This document shows positions 49,072 to 57,411 of a stretch of DNA of 64,000 nucleotides, piece after piece; position 1 is the first letter of the stretch; the number at the start of each line of letters is the position of its first letter. The notes beneath the pieces are model-generated. The model worked only from the letters and a program-made list of their open reading frames with translations. It was not told the origin of the DNA and ran no database searches. A program made the position numbers and the translations under genes. The DNA is from Marinibium conchae. Lineage in GTDB: Bacteria > Pseudomonadota > Gammaproteobacteria > Enterobacterales > Alteromonadaceae. The stretch spans positions 1-64,000 of the forward strand of contig NZ_JADNRN010000001.1 in NCBI RefSeq assembly GCF_015595035.1, written 5' to 3'.

Positions 49072-50427
49072 ATGAATAAGCTATTAGTGGTATTGCTCAC
49101 AGCAGCAATGCTGGCTACTACTGCGTTGTTGCCTGCTGAATCTCAAGCAGTCACGAAGGCAGAAGATATTAAACAATTCACCTTAAAAAACGGTATGAAG
49201 ATAATTGTTTTGGAAGATGACTCAATTCCAAATGCAAATATGTACTTATTTTGGAAAGTTGGCTCACGTAATGAATACCCTGGCATTACAGGTCTTTCCC
49301 ATTTCTTTGAGCACATGATGTTTAATGGGTCTAAAAAGTACGGCCCTAAAATGTTCGACCGCACCCTAGAGGCTGCTGGCGGTGCAAATAATGCTTACAC
49401 CACGGAAAACTCTACGGTATATACTGATTGGTTTCCTGCTGACGCGCTTGAACTTATGTTCGATCTTGAGGCCGACCGCATTCAACACTTAGATATCGAC
49501 CCAGAAGTAGTTGAAAGTGAGCGTGGCGTGGTTACCTCTGAACGTTCTACAGGATTAGAAAACTCAAACTATCGAATGTTGAGCGAGCAAGTAAAAGCGA
49601 CAGCCTTCAGAGCTCACCCTTATTCATGGTCGGTGATAGGGCATGAGTCAGATATTGCCAATTGGAAGTTGAAAGATCTTCAAGACTTCCACAAAACCTA
49701 TTATGCGCCGAATAATGCGATCGTTGTGATTTCAGGGGCCGTTAAGTTTGATGATGTGAAGCGATTGGCTAAGCAGTACTTTGAACCTATTCCCGCGCAA
49801 GAACCGCCTCGTGAAGTGCATACAGTTGAGCCTGAGCAAGTAGGAGAGCGTCGTGTTTATGTGCACAAGCCTTCGGTAACTAGCCCAAATATAATGTTTG
49901 CCTATCACGTACCAGAAACAAAGCATGAGGACTATTATGCCTTACAAGTATTGGCGGGCATTCTCGCCGACGGCGATTCTTCTCGTTTAACTAAATCCTT
50001 AGTATTTGAAAAAGAGCTTGCTGCCCAAGTATTCGCTTTTAGTTCTGAATCGATTGATCCCAACCTCTTCTATTTTTATGCCGTAGCCGCGCCGGGGGTT
50101 AGTGCTCAAGCATTGGAACAAGGTTTGATTAAAGAAATAAACGAAGTAATGAAAAACGGCGTAAGTGACCAAGAATTACAAAAGATAAAAAATCGCCAGT
50201 TGGTTGATTTCTATCGTGAGATGTCAACGATTAACGGAAAATCTAACACTATCGGCAGCTATGAATTTTATTTTGGCGACTACAGGGCGCTTTTTGATTT
50301 ACCCGACGAACTTAACAAAGTGACAAAAGAAGACGTGCAGCGAGTGGCAACAAAATATTTGCGAAAAGCCAACCGCACCGTGGGAATATTAGATGCCAAG
50401 GAGGATAGCAATGAAAACGATCTATAA
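49072..50427 (+). CDS. M16 zinc peptidase, catalytic subunit
   Basis: 451 residues from ATG 49072 (AAGGAG 9 bases upstream); ATG 49066 is only 3 bases from it. Signal peptide about 1-26 (ending SQA). The inverted zinc motif HFFEH (77-81) and Glu157 in ERGVVTSE are the metal ligands. The family fold shows LSHFFEHMMFNG and NNAYTTENSTVYTDWF. It would cleave peptides or small proteins in the periplasm. The next gene overlaps its 3' end by 17 bp and encodes the non-catalytic partner. Confidence 0.93.
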   Translation: MNKLLVVLLTAAMLATTALLPAESQAVTKAEDIKQFTLKNGMKIIVLEDDSIPNANMYLFWKVGSRNEYPGITGLSHFFEHMMFNGSKKYGPKMFDRTLEAAGGANNAYTTENSTVYTDWFPADALELMFDLEADRIQHLDIDPEVVESERGVVTSERSTGLENSNYRMLSEQVKATAFRAHPYSWSVIGHESDIANWKLKDLQDFHKTYYAPNNAIVVISGAVKFDDVKRLAKQYFEPIPAQEPPREVHTVEPEQVGERRVYVHKPSVTSPNIMFAYHVPETKHEDYYALQVLAGILADGDSSRLTKSLVFEKELAAQVFAFSSESIDPNLFYFYAVAAPGVSAQALEQGLIKEINEVMKNGVSDQELQKIKNRQLVDFYREMSTINGKSNTIGSYEFYFGDYRALFDLPDELNKVTKEDVQRVATKYLRKANRTVGILDAKEDSNENDL

Positions 50428-51844
50428 GAATCTACACAAAGCTAGTCTAGCTATGCTGACAAGCGCTGCATTGCTATGCGCATCGTTGCAAGTTTCGGCG
50501 GCTGAGTTTACGCTACCAGCCTATCAAAAAACGGTGTTGGATAACGGCTTAACTATTTATTTGATGGAGCAAGACGAGGTTCCTCTCATTGAAGTTGTTG
50601 CTATGGTGAAGGTGGGTGCGGTAAATGATAGCAAAGCTGGTTTGGCAGAAATCACGGCCAGTAACTTGTTACTCGGTACCCAAGCACTTGAGCGTGAAGC
50701 ATTTCAAGAAACCCTCGACTTTATTGGTACAAACACCAATTCGGGTGCGTCTTTGGAATATAGTTTTGTATCGGCTTCCTTAGCAAGTAAAGATGCATCA
50801 GTGGTCATGCCATTACTGAAAGATGTTATCACCGCGCCAGCATTACGCGAGAGCGAATTTACACAATTAAAAACACGTTACTTGGCTGGTTTAGAGCGCC
50901 AAAAAGAGAGCCCCAGAGCAAAAATAGGTACATTCTTCAATGCGTTAGTTTATGGCAGTCATCCCTATGCAAACTCAGTGTCTGGTTCAGTGAGCTCGGT
51001 AAGCGGCATTACCTTAAGTGATGTAAAAGCCTTTCACCAACAATGGTACCGCCCCGAGAATACTGCAATCGTAGTTGCGGGTGACTTTGATTCTGCGCAA
51101 ATGCTTAAGGAGCTCAAGAAGCTATTCGCTACGTGGTCTCAGTCGGCCACTAGTGCCAGCAAAAGCCCTACAGCAAATACATTAATGGTCAAAGTTGCTA
51201 ACTTGAATAAAGCGCGTGTTTTATTGGTTAACAAAGAGGATGCGACCGAAAGTACCTTCTATATCGGCGGTAAAGGAATCAAGCGTAGCAATAAAGACTT
51301 TGTTGCTGTCTCTGTAATCAATACTATCTTAGGTGGAAGATTCACGAGCTGGCTGAATGACGAGCTAAGAGTTAACAGCGGTCTTACCTATGGTGCTAGA
51401 AGTAGGTTTTCATCGAATAAAGATGCTGGCACCTTTTTGATATCAACCTTTACCCGCACTGAAACGACTACTGAAGCCATCGATCTTGCCTTAAAAACCT
51501 ACGAAAAACTGTGGAAGGCGGGTATAGACAGTGACACACTTGAGTCGGCTAAAGCCTATGTGAAAGGTCAATTTCCCCCTCGGTATGAAACTGCTTCACA
51601 GCTTGCTTTTTTATTAGGACAAATGTTTGTGTATGACTTTGATGAGTCCTTTATCAATACTTTTTCACAACAAGTGAATGAGCTAAGTGTTGAAAAGAGC
51701 AAAAAAATTATTCAAGAGTACTTTCCTAAAGAAAACCTTCAATTTGTTATTATCGGGAAAGCGGAAGCAATAAAAGAGCAAGTTCAAAAATATGGGGAAG
51801 TGATTGAAGCTGATATAAAAGACGATGAGCTAGTGCTTCCTTAA
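50411..51844 (+). CDS. M16 peptidase-like, non-catalytic partner subunit
   Basis: 477 residues from ATG 50411 (AAGGAGG 7 bases upstream). Signal peptide about 1-26 (ending VSA). The zinc motif is lost: AGLAEITASNLL stands where HXXEH should be. The Arg-Tyr pair motif LRVNSGLTYGARSRF, used by the partner half to bind substrate, is kept. This is the alpha/beta division of labour of two-gene M16B peptidases. Together the two chains have 928 residues, close to fused single-chain M16 proteins. A terminator follows. Confidence 0.92.
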   Translation: MKTIYKNLHKASLAMLTSAALLCASLQVSAAEFTLPAYQKTVLDNGLTIYLMEQDEVPLIEVVAMVKVGAVNDSKAGLAEITASNLLLGTQALEREAFQETLDFIGTNTNSGASLEYSFVSASLASKDASVVMPLLKDVITAPALRESEFTQLKTRYLAGLERQKESPRAKIGTFFNALVYGSHPYANSVSGSVSSVSGITLSDVKAFHQQWYRPENTAIVVAGDFDSAQMLKELKKLFATWSQSATSASKSPTANTLMVKVANLNKARVLLVNKEDATESTFYIGGKGIKRSNKDFVAVSVINTILGGRFTSWLNDELRVNSGLTYGARSRFSSNKDAGTFLISTFTRTETTTEAIDLALKTYEKLWKAGIDSDTLESAKAYVKGQFPPRYETASQLAFLLGQMFVYDFDESFINTFSQQVNELSVEKSKKIIQEYFPKENLQFVIIGKAEAIKEQVQKYGEVIEADIKDDELVLP

Positions 51845-51902
51845 TCTCATGTTAGTCGACCGTTGGCTAATGAGTACTTTTCAATAGCACATACTTAATG
51901 TG

Positions 51903-51937
51903 GGTCCTCTGTTGAATAAGCAGGGGGCCTATTTTTT
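51903..51937 (+). terminator. Terminator of the M16 operon
   Basis: GGTCCTCTG (51903-51911) and CAGGGGGCC (51921-51929) form a 9-bp stem with G-U pairs, followed by TATTTTTT. The T-run overlaps the 3' end of the convergent desaturase gene. Confidence 0.75.
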
Positions 51938-52891
51938 GATGAGTATAGAAAAAATGCTGTTATAACCATTCGCAATATTAACATTGTCGTAAAACCCTAA
52001 GCCTCTTAAGTGACTGTGGAATGCAGGAAGGCGATAACAAGGAATGTTTGGTCGCAAATGGTGCTCCACGTGGTAGTTTACGTAATTGGGTGCAAAGCTC
52101 AGCCTTTCCCACCAAGAAACTTTAGTAGTGCGAGCATGTTTGAATGGATTTTTATCCAATAAATTCGGAACACTAGCGTGCTCGGCAGCGTTGCGGAAGC
52201 GCGCAAAAAGTTGATAGAAGGTGAAAAAAGCGATGAGCCACAATAAATATAGCTGTCCATGCCCTAAGGTAAATAAAACCCCGAACAATAAACAATTTAC
52301 TAATACAGGTTGCCAGAAGGCTGATATTAGATTGCGAAGTATTGTCATCATACTCAGTTTTTTGTCTGGCTGAGTATTTGAGTCGGATTTAAAAACCATA
52401 TCGTATTTGCGTATGCCAGCGTTCATGTGGATCAACGCTATTAGCATCTTAATTGCGGTAATTCCAAGAAGATCGCGTAATATTTTACGCAAAAGACTCG
52501 GTCGCGTTATCGGATAGTCTTTATAATTTGGATAATCGGGATCGTGCTCGCTTCCCGCTAATTTATGGTGCTCAAGATGGTAGCGTCTGTAGCTATCTAA
52601 ATTTGCCAAGACTGGCGCCCCGCATAATAAGCGCCCCAGCCACAAGTTGAGAAAGCGACTTTTCATTAGCATATAGTGAGAGGCGTCGTGCATTAAAATG
52701 GCGATGCCAAGCTGACGGTTAGCGAGTAAAATTACACTGAGTAAGTAAGCGGGCCAGTAAGGCAATAATACAGGGAGGTAGAATGCTAACGCGATAAGCG
52801 ACCAGTTAGCACTAATAAGTACTAGGCCGAGAATATCAGACTTTTGAGTAAAAGCGCGCAGGTGATGTGGGTCTAATCTGATATCGGTCAT
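51929..52891 (-). CDS. Membrane fatty acid desaturase family protein
   Basis: 320 residues with the three His boxes of di-iron membrane desaturases and hydroxylases: HDASH (68-72), HLEHH (105-109) and HVEHH (274-278). Hydrophobic segments lie at about 20-60 and 185-225. It introduces a double bond or hydroxyl into a fatty acyl or related lipid (a carotenoid-type substrate is possible) using O2. The exact substrate is unknown. Unsaturation would suit cold marine life. Confidence 0.9.
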   Translation of the reverse strand: MTDIRLDPHHLRAFTQKSDILGLVLISANWSLIALAFYLPVLLPYWPAYLLSVILLANRQLGIAILMHDASHYMLMKSRFLNLWLGRLLCGAPVLANLDSYRRYHLEHHKLAGSEHDPDYPNYKDYPITRPSLLRKILRDLLGITAIKMLIALIHMNAGIRKYDMVFKSDSNTQPDKKLSMMTILRNLISAFWQPVLVNCLLFGVLFTLGHGQLYLLWLIAFFTFYQLFARFRNAAEHASVPNLLDKNPFKHARTTKVSWWERLSFAPNYVNYHVEHHLRPNIPCYRLPAFHSHLRGLGFYDNVNIANGYNSIFSILIKK

Positions 52892-52975
52892 CTCTTGCTC
52901 AAGAAGAACTAGCGTATAAGGATGTTAACAACTCGATAACAATTGTCAATCCAAGCCTGTGACAGCTTAGTGATT

Positions 52976-53548
52976 TTACTTACTACGAGGCTTTTGAATA
53001 GCTGACAAGAGCAAATGGCTTCCGAGCAATGAGAGTAGGCAGTAAGCAACAAAGTAGTAAAACCCAAGCCCGACATTCGACAGAGTTTGCGTACTGATTT
53101 CAAATGCTACCGACATGCCCAAGAAGCTGAGCTCGTATTCCTCTTTACTTTGTGCATGGTTAGTTGACATAACAGCAAGGAAAATAGCAACTACAAAAAC
53201 ATCAGCCATCGACCACTTTCCAATACTTGCGACAAAGCGCGCTAATTTTTTCTGAAACTGAAGGTTTTTGGAAAAATAAACAATGAACACAATGCTAGTT
53301 TTAAAAATCGGAATCAACACCGAAAATGCAAAAATTAATAAGGCTACAAGGTATCGGCTCTCGTGCAATAGCTCAGCAACTGTGCCGATAATTGATAGTT
53401 CTTTGTTAACAAGTTCTGCGCCCATCGAGGCACCAGATAGGGCGCCAGCAAGCTCCATATTGAGGGAGAACATTGGCATTAATATGCCAGGGAAAAATAG
53501 AAGGGTTGCTATTAGAGTTAGCAAGAATCCGATGTGTTTTTGCAACAT
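52976..53548 (-). CDS. PqiA-like inner membrane protein
   Basis: 190 residues with four membrane helices, matching one half of PqiA: FFPGILMPMFSLNM at the first helix, VALLIFAFSVLIPIFKTSIVFIV, IGKWSMADVFVVAIFLAVM and the C-terminal GLGFYYFVAYCLLSLLGS. PqiA-like proteins work with MCE-domain PqiB in lipid transport between membranes, but no pqiB is here and the usual zinc ribbon is absent. It is 84 bp upstream of the desaturase gene on the same strand, so both may share a lipid-related role. Confidence 0.85.
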   Translation of the reverse strand: MLQKHIGFLLTLIATLLFFPGILMPMFSLNMELAGALSGASMGAELVNKELSIIGTVAELLHESRYLVALLIFAFSVLIPIFKTSIVFIVYFSKNLQFQKKLARFVASIGKWSMADVFVVAIFLAVMSTNHAQSKEEYELSFLGMSVAFEISTQTLSNVGLGFYYFVAYCLLSLLGSHLLLSAIQKPRSK

Positions 53549-53775
53549 GTTGACCTTTTGAGCTCACGTAGTAAGACTCGATAATAGTACAAATACTTGT
53601 CGCTTGTATCTCAAAAATGTGTCATTCAGTGTCCAAGCACGAGCACAGACACACAATGTTGCAATTTGAGCGGTAAAACGAGACTGAATATTAATATTTT
53701 ACTGTTATCCAAAAATTATTAGCAGTACACTTCTTCTGAACATTTTCGTTATCATAATTTTAAGGATGAGATCAT

Positions 53776-54645
53776 ATGAAGTTACTCAATAAATTTGCGA
53801 TTGCAGCCATCGCTGCGTTATCAATGAGTTCGCTATCAGCACAAGCTGCGTCTGTGTGGAAGGTTACAAACGGAAAAAACGTGACTTACTTTGGCGGTAC
53901 TGTGCACATCTTAAAACCTGAAAACTTCCCGCTACCTGCTGAGTTTGACAAAGCTTATGCGGCATCAGATAAACTGGTTTTTGAGACCGACATTGAAGGG
54001 CTAGAATCACCTGCCTTTCAGCAACGTATGGTTAGCCAAGTAATGTTGAATGATGGTACGACCTTGCAAACACGCCTAAATGACGAAACTTATGCACGTC
54101 TTAAAGCTTACATGGACGAACGTGGTATGCCAATCACGAATTTTCACCCTTTAAAGCCTTCGATGGTTGCTTTAACAGTTACTGTGATGGAGTATCAAGC
54201 TAATGGTTTGACGCAAGAAGGTGTTGATAAATTTTATGCGGTAAAAGCAAAAGAAGACGGCAAAGCTATTGAATGGTTTGAGTCGACTGACCAACAGTTA
54301 AATTTTATTGTGAACATGGGGGGGGATGATGAAAATGCGCTGATTAATTATACCCTTGATGAAGTGAAAAACTTGCCATCAATGATCGATACTATGTTAT
54401 CGACATGGAAATCGGGTGACTTAACAGGAATGGATGAGTCGATGGTTGCGCCAATGGCTGCCGATTTTCCTCAGGTTCACAAAGACCTCCTAGTTGATCG
54501 CAACAACAACTGGATGCCGAAGGTAGTCGAGATGCTTAACGATGCACCAACAGAGTTTGTGCTGGTAGGGGCAGCGCATCTTGCCGGCAAAGACAGTGTT
54601 TTTGCCATGCTAGAAGCGAAAGGTTACAAGGTTGAAAAGCTCTAA
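53776..54645 (+). CDS. TraB/GumN family exported protein
   Basis: 289 residues. Signal peptide about 1-24 (ending SAQA). The TraB/GumN fold shows SVWKVTNGKNVTYFGGTVHILKPENFPLP near the start, KLVFETDI, GKAIEWFES and, near the end, FVLVGAAHLAGKDSV. The GTVH and GAAHL motifs are the conserved His/Gly sites; members are predicted metalloproteases (TIKI-like), unproven for most bacterial forms. GGATGAG precedes the ATG. Single gene with terminator. Confidence 0.9.
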   Translation: MKLLNKFAIAAIAALSMSSLSAQAASVWKVTNGKNVTYFGGTVHILKPENFPLPAEFDKAYAASDKLVFETDIEGLESPAFQQRMVSQVMLNDGTTLQTRLNDETYARLKAYMDERGMPITNFHPLKPSMVALTVTVMEYQANGLTQEGVDKFYAVKAKEDGKAIEWFESTDQQLNFIVNMGGDDENALINYTLDEVKNLPSMIDTMLSTWKSGDLTGMDESMVAPMAADFPQVHKDLLVDRNNNWMPKVVEMLNDAPTEFVLVGAAHLAGKDSVFAMLEAKGYKVEKL

Positions 54646-54680
54646 AATAAAGGCTTTCATATAATTATTATTGCTAAACA

Positions 54681-54704
54681 GGCCGCATAAATTTGCGGCC
54701 TTTA
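54681..54704 (+). terminator. Terminator of the TraB/GumN gene
   Basis: GGCCGCA (54681-54687) and TGCGGCC (54694-54700) form a 7-bp GC-rich stem with a 6-base loop, followed by TTTAT. Confidence 0.75.
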
Positions 54705-54860
54705 TCGTTCTGCTGTACCCTCTGCCAAAATATAGCATCAAACATGCTGAATCATTCGATACGAAAGCCGCTTTGCGTTATTTCTGATCACCCTAGGTGA
54801 ATACACTAAACGTATATTTTTATCACCTATTACTTACATCTACTTTTAGAGAGTTACCAT

Positions 54861-56087
54861 ATGTCATTTTCATCTTTAGGCTTATCTGAGTCTATTCTTA
54901 ACGCTGTATCACAAAAGGGTTACACTGAACCTTCTCCTATTCAAAAGGAAGGTATCCCTGCTGTGCTGTCAGGCAAAGATGTGATGGCTGCAGCGCAAAC
55001 CGGTACTGGTAAAACTGCCGCTTTTACCTTGCCGATCCTGAGTATGTTCGAAAAAGGCATTAATAATCAGGGCCAGCAACAAAACACCAAAGCAAAACCT
55101 AATCACGTTAAAGCGCTTATCCTAACGCCAACTCGAGAGCTCGCAGCACAAATTGCAGATAACATCAGCTTTTACGGAAAACACACAGACATTAAGACGC
55201 AAGTTGTATTTGGCGGAGTAAAAATTAACCCGCAAATGATGAAGCTCCGCAAAGGTGTTGATATTTTGGTTGCAACGCCTGGCCGCTTGATGGACTTATA
55301 TCAACAAAATGCAGTCAAGTTTACACAGCTAGAAATTTTGGTATTAGATGAAGCGGACAGAATGTTGGACATGGGCTTTATTCATGACATAAAGAAAATA
55401 TTGGCCTTATTGCCTAAGAAGCGCCAGAACTTACTATTTTCGGCGACATTTTCTGACGACATAAGAGCCTTAGCGAAACGAATAGTAAACAATCCTGTTG
55501 AGATTTCGGTTAATCCTAAAAATAGCACAGCTAAGGCGGTTGAGCAGGTACTCATTCCTGTTGATAAAGCGAAGAAGAATGCCTTGTTAAGCCATCTTAT
55601 TCAGAAAAATAACTGGCAACAAGTGCTAGTGTTTTGTCGCACGAAGCACGGCGCAGATCGTTTGGCTAAACATCTCAACAAAAAGAATATCAGTGCCTCT
55701 GCTATCCACGGTAACAAAAGTCAGGGCGCACGAACCCGAGCCCTTTCTGAATTTAAAAGTAATGATATTCAAGTGTTAGCTGCAACTGATATAGCCGCAC
55801 GCGGAATCGATATAAGTGAGTTACCACAAATTGTTAATTTTGATTTACCCAACGTTGCCGAAGACTATGTCCACAGAATTGGCAGGACTGGCCGAGCCGG
55901 CGCTAGTGGTCATGCATACAGCTTTGCTACTATAGAAGATAAGAAGCCAATCAGTGATATTCAAAGCTTGATTGGTGAAGTTATACCGCGTGAAATAATA
56001 AAGGGTTTCGAGCCTTCTGAGAAGCTGCAAGACATCCCTCTAAAAGCCTTAAAAGCCAAACGCCCTAAGAAAAATAAAATGGCCTAG
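54861..56087 (+). CDS. rhlE: DEAD-box RNA helicase RhlE
   Basis: 408 residues. The Q motif is [18 protein letters not shown], motif [15 protein letters not shown], Ia [30 protein letters not shown] and [12 protein letters not shown]. The C-terminal tail is short and basic ([15 protein letters not shown]). It remodels RNA, in E. coli during ribosome assembly and RNA decay. A long upstream leader (about 150 bp) could hold cold control; not shown. It is convergent with the TonB-domain gene across a shared hairpin. Confidence 0.94.
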   Translation: MSFSSLGLSESILNAVSQKGYTEPSPIQKEGIPAVLSGKDVMAAAQTGTGKTAAFTLPILSMFEKGINNQGQQQNTKAKPNHVKALILTPTRELAAQIADNISFYGKHTDIKTQVVFGGVKINPQMMKLRKGVDILVATPGRLMDLYQQNAVKFTQLEILVLDEADRMLDMGFIHDIKKILALLPKKRQNLLFSATFSDDIRALAKRIVNNPVEISVNPKNSTAKAVEQVLIPVDKAKKNALLSHLIQKNNWQQVLVFCRTKHGADRLAKHLNKKNISASAIHGNKSQGARTRALSEFKSNDIQVLAATDIAARGIDISELPQIVNFDLPNVAEDYVHRIGRTGRAGASGHAYSFATIEDKKPISDIQSLIGEVIPREIIKGFEPSEKLQDIPLKALKAKRPKKNKMA

Positions 56088-56111
56088 CCCTAAGCTCTTA
56101 CTTAGGGCTAG
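56084..56111. terminator. Shared hairpin between rhlE and the TonB-domain gene
   Basis: CTAGCCCTAAG (56084-56094) and CTTAGGGCTAG (56101-56111) form a perfect 11-bp stem with a 6-base loop. The rhlE stop codon lies inside the stem. On the minus strand it is followed by a T-rich stretch. Confidence 0.6.
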
Positions 56112-56121
56112 TAGAAAGTTA

Positions 56122-57225
56122 CTACCTAGCGGTCTCGACAAAAGTGAAGTAAGTGTTATCGTCGCCTTGGATGAGCAAGGAACATTTTCCCCAGTCGCTA
56201 GGAATATCGATAGGTCTATCGCGTGCGAATTCTACTTCCACTTCACCTCGTTGACAGCGGATAATGCTCTCTTCAATTCCGCCCTGTAACGACACCAAGT
56301 TAACAGTCTTGTAGCTTAGCTCACGGAACCAATACTGATTGCCTTTTGTAATACCGGCGAATTTTATTGGCTCTTTGTTAGCGATATGTTCGATGATGCG
56401 ATCACGCTCGGGTTGCAACTCTTGTAGAAGTTGATTATTGAATTCGCTTCTCTTTAGTTTGTTGAATACATCGATAGCTTTCTGGTAATCACCCACTCTT
56501 CTTGCTGCCGAGAACATATTTTTAAAGGCGTATGTTTTAAACATGCCAATCTCACCGCTTTTGGTAAACTGCGTGAAGATACCGTTCAGAGCGAAAAATT
56601 TAAGTGTTCTGTTACTCGTCGCACTCGCGTAATCGGCTAGCAGTAAATGATAAAGGCGGTGCTCTTCCAAGCCACGTAAACCTACTGCTTCCAATTCAAG
56701 TAAGTATTGTCTGGCATCTATGAAGTTTCTGTCCGTAACAGCCTGCTTCATAATATCGTAACGCTCTTTGAAATCTTCTCTGAGCGGTTCCAGCGAAATC
56801 TGACTCTCTTCTTCGAAAGAAAAGTCCAACCTGATTGTTAAATTCCCTGATGAAACCGGCTCACCGTCAAGAGTAGCTGGATTGTAATCCCAACTTCTTA
56901 ACGCTATGAGCGCTTCAGCTTCAAAGCTACGAACTCCCGAGCTGCCAATAAGACGAACATCGCCTCTTTCAACTTTGCCGTTTTCATTAATATTGTAACT
57001 AAAGCGAACCCAACCCTCGATGCCCTCTTCGGAAGCATCTTCAGGGTAGCTTGGTGGTGTGCGCTCCAATGGAGTCGCTCTTTTAAAGGTAGAATTCGCT
57101 TCAGTCGCAGTTTGCGCTTGGGCCAGAGTGCTTACTTGTACCGTTAACAGTGTTACTAACCCGACTAATACCCCAAATGAAGTAATCTTTGATTTATTTG
57201 ACTGAGCACCGTTTATTTTGCGCAT
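56122..57225 (-). CDS. TonB-domain protein with reversed layout
   Basis: 367 residues. An N-terminal signal or anchor helix (about 14-37, FGVLVGLVTLLTVQVSTLAQA) is followed closely by a TonB C-terminal-type domain at about 52-140 (TPPSYPEDASEEGIEGWVRFSYNINENGKVERGDVRLIGSSG, RSWDYNPATLDGEPV in part). A helical region of about 220 residues follows. The usual Pro-rich spacer is absent and the TonB domain is not at the C-terminus. It probably does not span the periplasm as a standard energy transducer. No exbB/exbD is near. GGAAG precedes the ATG. Confidence 0.82.
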   Translation of the reverse strand: MRKINGAQSNKSKITSFGVLVGLVTLLTVQVSTLAQAQTATEANSTFKRATPLERTPPSYPEDASEEGIEGWVRFSYNINENGKVERGDVRLIGSSGVRSFEAEALIALRSWDYNPATLDGEPVSSGNLTIRLDFSFEEESQISLEPLREDFKERYDIMKQAVTDRNFIDARQYLLELEAVGLRGLEEHRLYHLLLADYASATSNRTLKFFALNGIFTQFTKSGEIGMFKTYAFKNMFSAARRVGDYQKAIDVFNKLKRSEFNNQLLQELQPERDRIIEHIANKEPIKFAGITKGNQYWFRELSYKTVNLVSLQGGIEESIIRCQRGEVEVEFARDRPIDIPSDWGKCSLLIQGDDNTYFTFVETAR

Positions 57226-57411
57226 GACACTTCCTTGCGTATTAAATAAGAAATTTGTTTAAGATTTGATCGCATAATTTACCAGAATGAGTAGTGAATG
57301 CAAGCAATGAAAGTTAGCTCTCATATCCAGCATAAATCACAGTGATGCTTGAATATAACCACGTTTGGCGCTAGCTTTACCATATAACAAATCGTTAACA
57401 AAGAGCAACTC

